64,000 nucleotides of DNA from Flavipsychrobacter sp. (GCA_031292525.1 JARLGY010000037.1:124001-188000); one strand, 5' to 3'; numbered from the stretch's first letter, positions 16,996 to 26,959 are shown. The notes: generated from the letters alone by a model not told the origin. Program-made: numbers and translations.

Positions 16996-17094
16996 TTATA
17001 CTTACTTATATCAACAAGCCGTTTTAATGATCTTAATCTACCTCATCACTTAATGTTAACAAGCCAACCAATACATATATAAGCCATGTTTTAT

Positions 17095-17102
17095 TAATTT
17101 TG
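17095..17102 (+). promoter_or_regulatory. Bacteroidota -7 box upstream of the AsmA gene
   Basis: TAATTTTG matches TAnnTTTG. It would place the transcript start near 17108, downstream of the first possible ATG (17103 region) and upstream of the ATG at 17148, supporting the later start. A -33 TTTG is not evident. Confidence 0.35.
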
Positions 17103-17147
17103 ATGCCGAATGCTTCCTCTACCTGTTGCAGTCAACAATTTCACAAT

Positions 17148-20100
17148 ATGGCATTATCGTTTAAAAAGATAATTTTCAAGACACTAAAGATCGGCAGCAT
17201 AATACTGGGTTGTATATTGCTAATAATGATCCTGGTACCTTACTTGTTCCCAAACACAGTAACACAAAAAATAAAAGGCTGGGCAAATAGCAATATTAAT
17301 GGCAACATTTCTTTCACTGGCACTAATCTGTCCTTCTTCAAAAAATTCCCATCATTAACGCTCACCCTGCAAAATGTAACGCTTAAAGGAAGCGCTCCTT
17401 TTGAAAACGACACGCTAATTGCAGCTAAAGAGCTATCGCTGGGTATCGACTTATCTTCCATGTTCAAAAGCCGTCTGAACATTGATAAGATCAGCTTGAG
17501 CAATGCATTCATCAACATACAGGTCGATACTCTGGGGCATGCCAATTACAATATTTATAAATCTGCACAACAAAAAACCAGTGCACCTGCTGATACAAGT
17601 AGTGCATCTTTAGGCATACGGCAGATACTGGTTGAGAACAGCAGGTTAGTTTATTACGACCGGTCGTTACCTATGCAGATTGTTGCCCGTGGATTCAATT
17701 ATTCGGGTAGTGGCGATCTGAGCCAGGATGTCTTTGATCTATATACACATACCGATATACAGTCGCTTGATTTCTCTTATAATAATCAGCAATACATCAT
17801 TTCTAAAAAGATAAACGCAGATCTCGTTACCAGCATCAATACCAAATCACTGGCATTTATTTTTTCAAAGAATGATTTGAACATTAACCAGCTGCCTGTG
17901 CAGTTCAATGGCCGATTTGCTTTCATTAAGGATGGCTATGATATGGATTTTCAGATAGATTCACACGAAAAAGATTTGGGTGATATCATCAGTGCGCTAC
18001 CCGCAGCCTATCAAAAACCGTTAGACCAAACAGAGATGGATGGGACAGCAAACATACACATAGCACTTACCGGGCAATACATTGCAAAAGACAGTACCAT
18101 GCCCGATCTTAGTATGAGCGTTAAAATACGGAATGGCTATATAGACAATCAGAAATCGCCGTATCCAGTAAGCAACTTATACATGAATATGGAGGCAACT
18201 CTCCCCGGCCTCGATCCCGACAGCTTATATGTAAATATGGACACCCTATACTTCAATGTAGGCAAGGGATATTTCAGCTCTGTATTGCGGATAAAGGGCG
18301 TAAACGAACCTGATATTTACGCGAAGGTAAATACAGAGATAGATCTTGAAAAATGGAACAAGGCGCTAGGCGTAAAACCTGTTGACATTAAAGGCCTCTA
18401 TTCGTTGTCTTTATTAGCCGAAGGTCGATATGCCAAAGGCGTTGTGTACACTGGTCTTAGGAAACATGCTGACACTGTAATTACCAGCATTCCAAAGTTC
18501 ACATTGCGGTCATCTTTTAGAGAGGGATATTTCAAATACGCTTCACTTCCTGAAGCAGTAAAAGATATTCGCTTCAACTTGCGCGCAGATTGTCCGGACA
18601 ATAATGTCAAGCATATAAACGTAGCTTTAGATAGCCTGAATGCTACTGCATTGGGCAATTACATAAAAGGCTACTTCAGGCTGGGCAACACTACCAATTT
18701 TCCGGTTGATGCCAGGCTACAGGCTAAATTCTATATGGCCGATCTTAAACAATTTTATCCTGCCGACAGTATAGATATAAAAGGCGACCTGGATGCTGAC
18801 ATACAAGCTAAAGGGAACTACCTGCCTGCACAAAAAAAATACCCTGTGACAACAGCTAATATCAACCTGAAAGATGGGTCTATACTTACTAAATATTATC
18901 CCCACCCCATAAGTAAGATACAGGTGAGCACTAGCATTGCAAATCACACCGGCACTTTAAAAGGAATGAACATTTCTATAAAGCCTATATCTTTTGAGTT
19001 TGAGGGAAAGCCATTTATAATTAAAGCCGAGCTGCACGATTTTACTAACTTGAAGTATGCTATATCATCAATAGGAACTATTGATGTGGGCAAGATATAC
19101 CAGGTGTTTGCTCAAAAAGGTTATAATGTAAATGGCACCATTGCGGCTAATCTATCACTTAAGGGAAAACAGAGTGATATAACCGCAAAACGTTACGACA
19201 AATTGCAAAACAGCGGCACACTAAAAGTGAACAATATTGTGCTCACAAGCGATCTGTTTCCCAAACCTTTTACAATTAGCAAAGGCGTTTTCAGCTTTAA
19301 TCAAGACAAAATGCATTTTGATTCATTCACCGCTACATATGGCAACTCCACTATTGTTTTAAATGGTGCATTATCTAATGTACTTGACTATGCCCTGCAT
19401 CCAGGTGCTACCTTAAAAGGTGAATTCACAATGAAAAGTGATCTACTAGTTGTAGATGACTTCATGGTATATTCAGGAAATAAGCCAACTACTGCAACTA
19501 CAAAAACTTCCAGCACGCCAAGCGGGGTGGTTATGGTGCCTAAATGTCTCGACCTTACTTTCGATGCCGATGTAAAAAAAGTAAAATATAGCGGATTGGT
19601 CATTAAAGACGCTAAGGGGCATATGACTTTAAGTAAGGACAGTATTATACTCAAAGAAACTGGCTTTAGCCTTATAGGTGCCCCCATCACTATGAATGCC
19701 ACATATACCAGCATCAGCCCTCTTTCTGCATTCTTTGATTACCGCATTAGCGCTAAAGACTTTGATATCAATAAAGCCTATAAAAAAATAAAATTGTTCC
19801 ACGATATGGTTACCAGCGCAAAGAATACTGAAGGGCTCATTTCTCTGGACTACCATCTTAGCGGCAAGCTGAACAGTAATATGTACCCAGTGTATCCATC
19901 CCTGGTTGGCGGGGGTGTACTATCTGCAAAGGCATTAAAAATGCACCAGTTTAAACTGTTTAATGCCGTGGGAAAAACAACAGGCCGCGATAGTGTAGGT
20001 GGCAATCCAGACGTATCGAAAGTAGAAATAAAAACCACTATTGCACATAACATTATTACAATAGAGCGAACCAAAATGCGCATGGCTGGCTTCAGGGCTA

Positions 20101-20276
20101 AGATACAAGGCCAGGTAAGCCTGGATCAGGCTATAGACCTTAAATTCAGATTAGGGTTACCCCCCTTAGGACTTATAGGAATACCTATGACTATTACCGG
20201 AACCGAAGACAAACCGATAGTAAAATTGGGTAAAGGAAAACAAGAAGATGAATTGAAAGAAGTCGAAGATGATTGA
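17148..20276 (+). CDS. AsmA-family (AsmA/TamB-like) membrane-anchored protein
   Basis: About 1042 residues from ATG at 17148 (MALSFKKIIF); the longer frame from 17100 adds 16 residues unlike an AsmA N-terminus. One transmembrane helix (about 17-36) is followed by a very long series of beta strands facing the periplasm. N-terminal ISFTGTNLSFFKKFPSLTLTLQNV is a classic AsmA signature, and the C-terminal FRAKIQGQVSLDQAIDLKFRL, GIPMTITGTEDKPIVKL belongs to the AsmA-like C-terminal domain. Members bridge the periplasm and are linked to lipid transport between membranes. It is a single gene, with a weak hairpin after its stop. Confidence 0.88.
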   Translation: MALSFKKIIFKTLKIGSIILGCILLIMILVPYLFPNTVTQKIKGWANSNINGNISFTGTNLSFFKKFPSLTLTLQNVTLKGSAPFENDTLIAAKELSLGIDLSSMFKSRLNIDKISLSNAFINIQVDTLGHANYNIYKSAQQKTSAPADTSSASLGIRQILVENSRLVYYDRSLPMQIVARGFNYSGSGDLSQDVFDLYTHTDIQSLDFSYNNQQYIISKKINADLVTSINTKSLAFIFSKNDLNINQLPVQFNGRFAFIKDGYDMDFQIDSHEKDLGDIISALPAAYQKPLDQTEMDGTANIHIALTGQYIAKDSTMPDLSMSVKIRNGYIDNQKSPYPVSNLYMNMEATLPGLDPDSLYVNMDTLYFNVGKGYFSSVLRIKGVNEPDIYAKVNTEIDLEKWNKALGVKPVDIKGLYSLSLLAEGRYAKGVVYTGLRKHADTVITSIPKFTLRSSFREGYFKYASLPEAVKDIRFNLRADCPDNNVKHINVALDSLNATALGNYIKGYFRLGNTTNFPVDARLQAKFYMADLKQFYPADSIDIKGDLDADIQAKGNYLPAQKKYPVTTANINLKDGSILTKYYPHPISKIQVSTSIANHTGTLKGMNISIKPISFEFEGKPFIIKAELHDFTNLKYAISSIGTIDVGKIYQVFAQKGYNVNGTIAANLSLKGKQSDITAKRYDKLQNSGTLKVNNIVLTSDLFPKPFTISKGVFSFNQDKMHFDSFTATYGNSTIVLNGALSNVLDYALHPGATLKGEFTMKSDLLVVDDFMVYSGNKPTTATTKTSSTPSGVVMVPKCLDLTFDADVKKVKYSGLVIKDAKGHMTLSKDSIILKETGFSLIGAPITMNATYTSISPLSAFFDYRISAKDFDINKAYKKIKLFHDMVTSAKNTEGLISLDYHLSGKLNSNMYPVYPSLVGGGVLSAKALKMHQFKLFNAVGKTTGRDSVGGNPDVSKVEIKTTIAHNIITIERTKMRMAGFRAKIQGQVSLDQAIDLKFRLGLPPLGLIGIPMTITGTEDKPIVKLGKGKQEDELKEVEDD

Positions 20277-20284
20277 TCAGGGGC

Positions 20285-20323
20285 TAACGCAGCAAGCATA
20301 GACCTATGATCATGGCTGTGTTA
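20285..20323. terminator. Weak hairpin between convergent AsmA and SDR genes
   Basis: TAACGCAGC and GCTGTGTTA pair with one wobble, with an inner CATAG/CTATG helix. It is followed by AATTCTTT. Position between two convergent stops fits a weak terminator. Confidence 0.4.
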
Positions 20324-20342
20324 AATTCTTTATTCATCATGA

Positions 20343-21032
20343 TTACAATCTTATAGCCCCTATTCCTCCATCAACTCCTAATATTTGACCGGTTATCCAG
20401 GCCGATTTATCTGATAGCAAAAAGCATATAGCTTCTGCTACATCTTCTGCCGTGCCAATCTTTTTCAACGGATGGCGCTTTTGTGCAGCATCCAACTTAT
20501 CTGTTGTATTTACAAACCGCTCACCAAGTGGGGTGTGGGTAAGAGACGGGGCCACTGCATTCACCCGTATACCCGGTACAAGCTCTGCCGCCAATGTCCT
20601 TGTCAACCCTTCTAATGCCGCTTTCGCCATAGATATAGAACTATGGAATGGCATGCCGGTTTGCGCAGCAACCGAGCTAATAAAAACTATAGACGCTACA
20701 GCGCTTTGTTTTAGCTTAGGTAGATAATTTTGTGCAAAAGTTGCCGCACCTAATACATTCACTTCATAATCAGCTATAAATTCCTGCACATTATACCGGG
20801 CAAAGGGCTTTAGGTTTATAGTACCGGGAAAATATACCAGCCCATCAAGTGACTCCTCTATAACAGGATATTGTCCAGGTTCATATTTCGGTATAGTATA
20901 ATAATGATCATACCCTTCCACAGTCTCCTTTGTGGTTAATCCCAATACACGATGTCCCTGTTGCTTTAGCAAAGCTGCTGTGCGCTTGGCCATCAGGCTG
21001 GATGCTCCCGCCAGCAAGTAGGTATAGCTCAT
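20343..21032 (-). CDS. Short-chain dehydrogenase/reductase-like protein lacking the catalytic Tyr
   Basis: 229 residues with a Rossmann fold: nucleotide loop AGASSLMAK (8-16), active-site strand IVFISSVAA (Ser119/120) and C-terminal ITGQILGVDGGIGAIRL, all typical of classical SDRs. The catalytic YxxxK motif is altered: the lysine (K137 in MAKAALEG) is present, but the position four residues before it is Ile133 instead of Tyr. The standard SDR acid-base chemistry would be impaired, so it may bind without catalysing or use another residue. It stands alone, convergent with the AsmA gene and next to a decayed transporter gene. Confidence 0.8.
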   Translation of the reverse strand: MSYTYLLAGASSLMAKRTAALLKQQGHRVLGLTTKETVEGYDHYYTIPKYEPGQYPVIEESLDGLVYFPGTINLKPFARYNVQEFIADYEVNVLGAATFAQNYLPKLKQSAVASIVFISSVAAQTGMPFHSSISMAKAALEGLTRTLAAELVPGIRVNAVAPSLTHTPLGERFVNTTDKLDAAQKRHPLKKIGTAEDVAEAICFLLSDKSAWITGQILGVDGGIGAIRL

Positions 21033-21173
21033 TTTCTTTTTGATATTTTGTTGTTAGAGATAGTTCAGATGTATGGATCAGTTCATTGAGAGGAACTGTA
21101 TTATACCATAACGAAATTTTCAGCTCAAGGTTTGGTATTTGATAAATTTCTTGAAACAATATGTCCAGACTGC

Positions 21174-21564
21174 CTACCATCCTAAAAACACCATTCCACC
21201 TCCACATACCAGTAACGTTATACCACCTATTAAATGCATATATCGCTCTACCCAGCCGGCTTTACAATAGGATATACCGTGCAGGTCGAATACTACCATT
21301 GGTTATCATAGTAGCTACCGTGCACAAAATGTATACAATTATTAAGCAACAATACCTAATAATGAATTTTTAGCTGCATGATAAGACAGTAGCGGTAGCA
21401 TGGGCTCGCTCGGCCCCATTGCAAAAATGAAGAACAGCCCCCACTGTGTCACTGCATATTTATCCGTCGATAATATTATCTGTCCATGATGAGGCTGAAA
21501 GACCTGCGTGGAAAAGAGTCCTATTAACCTTTTCCAAGATTCTTTACTGGATATCACATAACCA
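21174..21564 (-). pseudogene. Decayed membrane transporter (TauE/SafE-like C-terminal half)
   Basis: Read on the minus strand, three frames in turn give pieces of one polytopic protein: first WGLFFIFAMGPSEPMLPLLSYHAAKNS (about 21350-21440, ending in a stop at 21342), then VATMITNG in a shifted frame, and last RYMHLIGGITLLVCGGGMVFLGW with a stop at 21174-21176. The order and the GPxEPxxPLL and final-helix patterns resemble small TauE/SafE-type or urease-accessory-like membrane proteins of Bacteroidota. At least two frameshifts and internal stops are needed, and the N-terminal half is missing or beyond recognition, so it is dead. It fills an otherwise empty 530-base gap. Confidence 0.6.
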
Positions 21565-22308
21565 TTACTCCCACTTTTTATTAAAATCCCCCCTACTAAA
21601 ATATTTTTCAATAAGGCAATACATAACAATGAAAAAATACCGACTGCCCATCTCCCTTATCTTTAGGTTAGATTTACCATGTTTACGGTTGCGCCAGCTA
21701 TTAGGTATCACGGTAAACGAATAACCTCTTACAACAGCTTTTAAAGGAAGCTCTACTGTCAGGTTAAAGTGTGGCGCAAGAAAAGGCTTAATACCTTCTA
21801 TAGTTGCTCGCGAATACAATTTGAAGGCATTTGTACAATCCGTATATCTCAACTTAAATGCAAAGCTGATCATATTATTCACCATACGGTTCAGGTATAG
21901 CTTCTCCTTGGGATAGTCGAATACCTGCCCCCCTTTCATAAATCGGTTACCAAATACACAATCTACTTTTTGGGTAACCATTGCATTGTAAAACTTAACC
22001 AGGTCTTTCGGGTCATCGCTTAGGTCAGCCATTACTACGGCCACACAGTCGCCTTTAAAATCTTCCAGACCACGACGCACAGCATATCCGAAACCATTCT
22101 TAGGCGGTTCATTGAAAATAGTTCTCAAAGTAGGCATACGTTGCTGTAGTTGCGCTATCACTGCTACTGTATTATCCTTACTATTATCATTTACTACTAA
22201 CAATTCATGATCAATTCCAACACTTATTAGTTCATCATAAAATGCATTTAAGGTGTCTGGCAGATTTAAGGCTTCATTATAAGCAGGTATTACAACACTC
22301 AATTTCAT
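21565..22308 (-). CDS. Family 2 glycosyltransferase (dolichyl/polyprenyl-phosphate sugar synthase-like)
   Basis: About 247 residues from ATG at 22308; an upstream in-frame GTG (22320) would add four residues. The GT-A fold starts MKLSVVIPAYNEA, with VVNDNSKDNT and the metal-binding region ADLSDDPKD. No clear C-terminal membrane helices are seen, so it is of the soluble DPM1-like type that loads sugars onto a lipid phosphate. It lies 68 bases after a multi-spanning GT-C-like membrane protein on the same strand; together they may add a sugar from a lipid carrier to a cell-envelope acceptor. The sugar is unknown. Confidence 0.85.
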   Translation of the reverse strand: MKLSVVIPAYNEALNLPDTLNAFYDELISVGIDHELLVVNDNSKDNTVAVIAQLQQRMPTLRTIFNEPPKNGFGYAVRRGLEDFKGDCVAVVMADLSDDPKDLVKFYNAMVTQKVDCVFGNRFMKGGQVFDYPKEKLYLNRMVNNMISFAFKLRYTDCTNAFKLYSRATIEGIKPFLAPHFNLTVELPLKAVVRGYSFTVIPNSWRNRKHGKSNLKIREMGSRYFFIVMYCLIEKYFSRGDFNKKWE

Positions 22309-22376
22309 ACGCGGCGACACGTTCTTATTACTATTATATAAAACTGCATTGGGCTGGTTATCCCGTATGCAGCAAA

Positions 22377-23678
22377 CTATCTTTCATTTTGGATGCAATA
22401 TATACCCAATTGACATGATTTATTGGCAATATCCCTTGCCTCACCCACTCTTTCTGCCGGGAAATAGTATTCCTGGTTCTGTGTCCTATACTGATACCTT
22501 GCAAAACCAGCTTCACCATATGTATAATTCTGGGAGTAAGCATACAGGAACAATAGCGATACACCTATTGTCACTGGCCATTTAAATTTATTACCATCAA
22601 TCTTTATCATAATTAGCACACAAGCAATCGCCGCTAGCATATTTGGATAAATAAGATAACGACTAGAATAAGAATCTAGCATTTTTACGTTACTACGGAA
22701 AACTGAGACTACGCCGTTAGAAATTAAAATAAATGCTAGGATGCTTAAAAAGGGAAGTGCATTTTCCTTAACCCGTAATTTTTTGCTTACGGGCAATGTT
22801 AACGCCAGCACAATAAGTATAAGTGCTCCCGCAACTACACCTATCTCATAACCAAAATGCCCGCCTGCCAGGTGCAAATAAAAAGGAACTATTTTAGACA
22901 GGTCGTTAGAATACGTACTCTGGTCTGCAGCTCTGGTATAGTGTACAAAATACAAAGGTGTAAATATAAGGAAGGTCACAACACTGCTTATTATTCTCTT
23001 TTTATCTCTGGTAAATACAGTAAATAATACCAAAATAAAAGCTGCTATCATACCATTGCCACTAGAGTAAATGCATATAATCTGGCATAGTATCGCAGGA
23101 ATAATGTACTTTTTGTTATCGTATGAATAGAAAAGCAAACTGAGCATAAACAGCATGATAACCCCATAATTCTGCATGCCACACATTGCAAAGTCAGCGT
23201 TATCATAGTTATTCATATCAAAGAGACAAAATCCAACAATAAGTGCTGTAATATTCCAGTATTTAGGCATCGCCTTTTTAATGAATAAGATGGCAGTAAT
23301 AAAAATAATCACTAGCTGTAAGTTGGCAATAAAAATCAGGTTGATAAAATTAATATCACCTGCAATAGTGTCATACAATAAAAAAATAAGCCTTGAGGAT
23401 AATATTCTATGCTCATTATGCTGTTGCAAAAGCAAACCGAACTTATCTTGGAAAGAAGCCGTTTTAAAATTATTCAAGAATTGCAATACAGCATTGTAGT
23501 CATCACCTATAGGCAAGTTGAGCGCATACTGGTTCACCATTTTAAAATAAACAAGCACGGGGATAAATATCCAGGAGTTGATCAACCATTCATAGTACTT
23601 AGAATGACCAGCTCCTTTACTTTCAGTTTGGGGTATAACAGGTGCAGGTTTTGCTTTTACAGCAGCAGCCTTCGACAT
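22377..23678 (-). CDS. Multi-spanning membrane protein, GT-C glycosyltransferase-like
   Basis: 433 residues from ATG at 23678; a TTG 11 codons upstream is less likely. About ten transmembrane helices follow a Lys/Pro-rich cytosolic N-terminus. The first outer loop contains NLPIGDDYNAVLQF, with an acidic DDY pair like that of GT-C enzymes, and QQHNEHRILSS after it. No defined family was recognised. It sits directly upstream of a dolichyl-phosphate-sugar-synthase-like gene, which would supply the lipid-linked donor for a GT-C enzyme; this partnership is inferred from order and spacing. Confidence 0.65.
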   Translation of the reverse strand: MSKAAAVKAKPAPVIPQTESKGAGHSKYYEWLINSWIFIPVLVYFKMVNQYALNLPIGDDYNAVLQFLNNFKTASFQDKFGLLLQQHNEHRILSSRLIFLLYDTIAGDINFINLIFIANLQLVIIFITAILFIKKAMPKYWNITALIVGFCLFDMNNYDNADFAMCGMQNYGVIMLFMLSLLFYSYDNKKYIIPAILCQIICIYSSGNGMIAAFILVLFTVFTRDKKRIISSVVTFLIFTPLYFVHYTRAADQSTYSNDLSKIVPFYLHLAGGHFGYEIGVVAGALILIVLALTLPVSKKLRVKENALPFLSILAFILISNGVVSVFRSNVKMLDSYSSRYLIYPNMLAAIACVLIMIKIDGNKFKWPVTIGVSLLFLYAYSQNYTYGEAGFARYQYRTQNQEYYFPAERVGEARDIANKSCQLGIYCIQNER

Positions 23679-23778
23679 AAATATAAATAGGTTATTGTTA
23701 AGTGCTTTCAAAAATACTTATTTCGAAAGTAATATTCAAAAGTGATTAACCATAGGCATGGAAACCTATCAGAAAAAC

Positions 23779-23805
23779 AAAAGCCCCGGAATATCCGAGG
23801 CTTTT
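23779..23805 (-). terminator. Hairpin terminator of the OmpA-family gene
   Basis: AAAAGCC-CGG / CCG-GGCTTTT arms (one mismatch) flank AATAT. Read on the minus strand the stem is followed by a T-run (GTTTTTCTG), 21 bases after the OmpA stop. Confidence 0.8.
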
Positions 23806-23826
23806 GATATAAAGACTTAGTTATTA

Positions 23827-25581
23827 TTATTTGTCGCTTGTCTTCAGGTTAGGGAATGGAGGTGGTACGTTAGTAGGACCTTCTTCACCAACATTTGCTG
23901 AGCGATACATAACTACATTCGCATCACCAGACTGTCCGTACTGGAATATGAAGCGGTTGCGGTTGATACCATTCTTTTCACTCATGTACTGGATCACTGA
24001 GTTTACACGATCCCATGAGCGTTGCTGCTGCAGTTTGTTACCGTTTCCAGCACCAGTTATTACAACATGGCAATCAGGATTAGCCTGCATTTGTGCAGCA
24101 AGGGTAGCAAGTTGAGACTGCATTGCAGAACTGATCTTAGCAGATGTAGTTGGGAATATGATGCTACCTGCACCTATATTACCGCACTGGCTGCCTTTAT
24201 TACCTGTACCGCAACCTTCTGGACAAGGGCATTTACCAACACCATCAGCATCAACTGGTTGGCATTCTGTTGGAGTGATCAATTGCTTGTCACGGAAGTC
24301 AGGAACACCGTCACCATCTGTATCCATAGGGCAACCATGAGAGTCAACAGAAACACCTGCAGGAGTACCTGGGCATTTGTCAAATTGATCTGTGATACCA
24401 TCACCGTCAGCATCTGGCAATACCGGATCTGGCAGCAACATATGGCGTGGGTAGTTAAGTTCGTTGTAGCTAAAGTCAAGTGGGTTAAGCCAGTACAATG
24501 GTTCTACCCTCTTCTTGTTGTTACCCAGGTTAAAGTTCAGACCAACTGAAGTATAACTCAACAGGTCAGAAGCACGTGTTGGTACAGCAGAATTACCAGT
24601 ACCTGCAACGGGTTGCTGAGGCAGGTAGTTGATACCGCTCATGTAACCATCACCATTAGGATAAGTTAAGCGCTCTTCCAATTGCAGGTTTACACGTTTG
24701 CTTAAACGGAACTGAGCACCGGCACCTATACTTGGAGCGAAATCCAACGTTTTATTATCAAAAATGGTTGTTCTAGATGTACCACGAGTGTTTGCTGGTT
24801 CATCATAAGAATTATCCATACCACTTTGAAGTGCTTTACGGATCTTATTTTTATTAGATGACTCGATAGTTGTAGTACCAATTATACTTGCAAAATCGTA
24901 CGCCGCACCATTGTTAGTAGTGTTGATACGTGTTTTGTAAGCTACAGCACCTAAACCGAGATAACCGAAGAATGAAACTGAAGTACGAGCCTTATTAAAT
25001 TTAATGTTGTTGGTATTCAACATGAAATCTATATTCAGCTGGTGTGCTTCCATCCTATAGTTATTATAGATAGTTGCAGGTGTTGGTGATGTAGGATACA
25101 CACCATATGCCTGCCATGGACCGCCATCACCCTGTGTGATAGGAGTACCACGATAATCCAATCCCTTAGCAATCATATAAATATACTGTATCCTTGTAGA
25201 GAACATATATCCCCATGCTTTGCGTACATTCAGGTTAAAGCCACCATCGCCGCCTTTCGCATTGTAAAACAACAACCCTGGGATAGAACCAATAACATCT
25301 GGTTGTCCAATACCAAAACCTACTTCCCACATATTGCGTGGACGAGCAGGATACGCATATTGATGGTTTAAAAATTTCTTGTGCTGAGCCATGCTCCTCT
25401 TCGGAACATATGCTGTATCCAGCACATCGTAGTTTTGACCTCTGTAGGTCATATCTCTTGCAGACCACTGTGCGCTGGTAGCGGGTGTGGTAGTTGATGA
25501 TTGGCTTTCCTGTGCAAACACCGGTTGAGCGCCCAGTGCCGAACACAAACCTACCAATAGTAGGTGTTTCTTGTTGACCAT
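23827..25581 (-). CDS. OmpA-family outer-membrane protein with thrombospondin type-3 repeats
   Basis: 584 residues. A signal peptide (about 1-24, PVFAQ) leads to a beta-barrel-like N-terminal region with many aromatic strands (about 60-370). Calcium-binding type-3 repeats follow (DADGDGITDQFDKCPGTP, DTDGDGVPDFRD), then a Cys-rich patch (KCPCPEGCGTGNKGSQCG) and a C-terminal OmpA-like domain (about 475-560). The peptidoglycan-binding motif is divergent: NGNKLQQQRSWDRVNSVIQYM replaces the usual NxxLSxxRAxxV pattern. The protein likely links outer membrane and cell wall. It is expressed from a well-matched promoter at 25656-25687 and has its own terminator. Confidence 0.88.
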   Translation of the reverse strand: MVNKKHLLLVGLCSALGAQPVFAQESQSSTTTPATSAQWSARDMTYRGQNYDVLDTAYVPKRSMAQHKKFLNHQYAYPARPRNMWEVGFGIGQPDVIGSIPGLLFYNAKGGDGGFNLNVRKAWGYMFSTRIQYIYMIAKGLDYRGTPITQGDGGPWQAYGVYPTSPTPATIYNNYRMEAHQLNIDFMLNTNNIKFNKARTSVSFFGYLGLGAVAYKTRINTTNNGAAYDFASIIGTTTIESSNKNKIRKALQSGMDNSYDEPANTRGTSRTTIFDNKTLDFAPSIGAGAQFRLSKRVNLQLEERLTYPNGDGYMSGINYLPQQPVAGTGNSAVPTRASDLLSYTSVGLNFNLGNNKKRVEPLYWLNPLDFSYNELNYPRHMLLPDPVLPDADGDGITDQFDKCPGTPAGVSVDSHGCPMDTDGDGVPDFRDKQLITPTECQPVDADGVGKCPCPEGCGTGNKGSQCGNIGAGSIIFPTTSAKISSAMQSQLATLAAQMQANPDCHVVITGAGNGNKLQQQRSWDRVNSVIQYMSEKNGINRNRFIFQYGQSGDANVVMYRSANVGEEGPTNVPPPFPNLKTSDK

Positions 25582-25655
25582 AACAGTTTGTTTATGTGAT
25601 TTTTAGTTTAACGGTTTTAAAAATTTTCTCAATATTAAATATTATTCAAAGTGTT

Positions 25656-25687
25656 GCAAAGTTAAAACACAAAGGTTTAAAAGCAAA
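25656..25687 (-). promoter_or_regulatory. Bacteroidota promoter (TTTG-N19-TAACTTTGC) of the OmpA-family gene
   Basis: On the minus strand, TTTG (complement of 25684-25687) is followed after exactly 19 bases by TAACTTTGC (complement of 25656-25664). This is a full match to the Bacteroidota -33/-7 consensus. The transcript would start near 25649, giving a leader of about 70 bases. It is the best promoter seen in the window. Confidence 0.75.
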
Positions 25688-25834
25688 AACAGTATTTTCT
25701 ATTAATTTACAAAACTACGACAAACACTACTTCTCGACAAGCTTATTCAACTATTATGCCAAAAATACTTTCTCGAAAGTAAATCAGCATTATCTGCATT
25801 TACATTTTCATTGTTTTGTACTTTTAGTTCGCAA

Positions 25835-26797
25835 ATGGAACAAGTAAATAAAGTGATAGGCAGGGAACTGTCATTATTTGAAAAAAAATTTTCAGACAGC
25901 GTTAAAAGCTCTAATCCTTTATTAGACCGCATTATGCGGTTTATTATAAAGCGCAAAGGCAAGCAAATGCGACCTATGTTTGTTTTTTTGTCAGCTCTTA
26001 TAGCCGCAGAGATCAATGATGCTACCTACCGTGCTGCAGCCCTTATTGAATTATTGCATACTGCTACACTTGTACATGATGACGTTGTTGACAACTCAAT
26101 GATTCGTAGAAATTTTTTCTCAATAAACGCATTATGGAAAAATAAAATAGCCGTTTTAGTGGGCGATTACCTGCTCTCAAAAGGGTTGTTGCTATCTATT
26201 GATAATGGCGACTATAAGATATTACAGATCACATCCAGGGCAGTAAAAGAGATGAGCGAGGGTGAACTACTTCAAATGGAGAAGGCCCGCAAACTTGATA
26301 TCCAGGAAGACATCTACTTCGAGATCATACGTGCTAAAACCGCATCCCTCTTATCTGCAGCTTGTGCAGCAGGGGCATATTCCGCAACAAATAATATAGA
26401 AATCTCAGATAAATTCCGGCTATTTGGCGAAAAAGTGGGAATCGCATTTCAGATCAAAGATGATCTCTTCGATTATGGGCAAGATAACATTGGTAAACCA
26501 ACCGGTATTGATATTAAGGAAAAGAAGATGACCCTACCTTTAATATATACCCTCCAAAATGCCGATAAAGAGGTAAAAAGGAAAATTATATACATTGTAA
26601 AAAATCAAAATACTGACCGTAAAAAGGTAAATGAAGTAATAGAGTTTGTGAAAGCGTCAGGTGGCATAGAATACGCTGCAAAAAAAATGAAGGAGTATCT
26701 GGCTGACGCAAAAGAAATTTTAATGACATTCCCACAATCACCTGCACGTAATGCTATGGAAGAATTGGTCGACTACGCCATAGACAGAAAGAGTTAA
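25835..26797 (+). CDS. Polyprenyl (octaprenyl-type) diphosphate synthase
   Basis: 320 residues from ATG at 25835 (MEQVNKVIG); eight extra upstream codons are not conserved-looking. The trans-prenyltransferase family signatures are present: KGKQMRPMFVFLSAL, first Asp-rich motif HDDVVDNSMIRR, second Asp-rich motif QIKDDLFDYGQDNIGKPTG and the KMTLPLIYTL segment. The enzyme condenses IPP units onto an allylic diphosphate to make the long polyprenyl chain used for quinones. Chain length cannot be read from sequence with certainty. It is cytosolic and monocistronic, divergent from the OmpA-family gene. Confidence 0.92.
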   Translation: MEQVNKVIGRELSLFEKKFSDSVKSSNPLLDRIMRFIIKRKGKQMRPMFVFLSALIAAEINDATYRAAALIELLHTATLVHDDVVDNSMIRRNFFSINALWKNKIAVLVGDYLLSKGLLLSIDNGDYKILQITSRAVKEMSEGELLQMEKARKLDIQEDIYFEIIRAKTASLLSAACAAGAYSATNNIEISDKFRLFGEKVGIAFQIKDDLFDYGQDNIGKPTGIDIKEKKMTLPLIYTLQNADKEVKRKIIYIVKNQNTDRKKVNEVIEFVKASGGIEYAAKKMKEYLADAKEILMTFPQSPARNAMEELVDYAIDRKS

Positions 26798-26959
26798 TAT
26801 ATACTTTATACTATCCACTATACGTCATTTCCATCTGCTTAGAAATTAACCTTTACTTCAATATAATTATAGGCGAATAAATGGCAGAATGTATTTTTTT
26901 GCCGAACTTTCCATTCGTTTTACATATGATTGAATAACAGATCAGTAGCAGAGATATCT

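Noticed and set aside
21342-21629. Leftward 95-codon frame as an intact gene
   Set aside because: Its first 20 codons overlap the glycosyltransferase in another frame; the rest is a piece of a decayed transporter.
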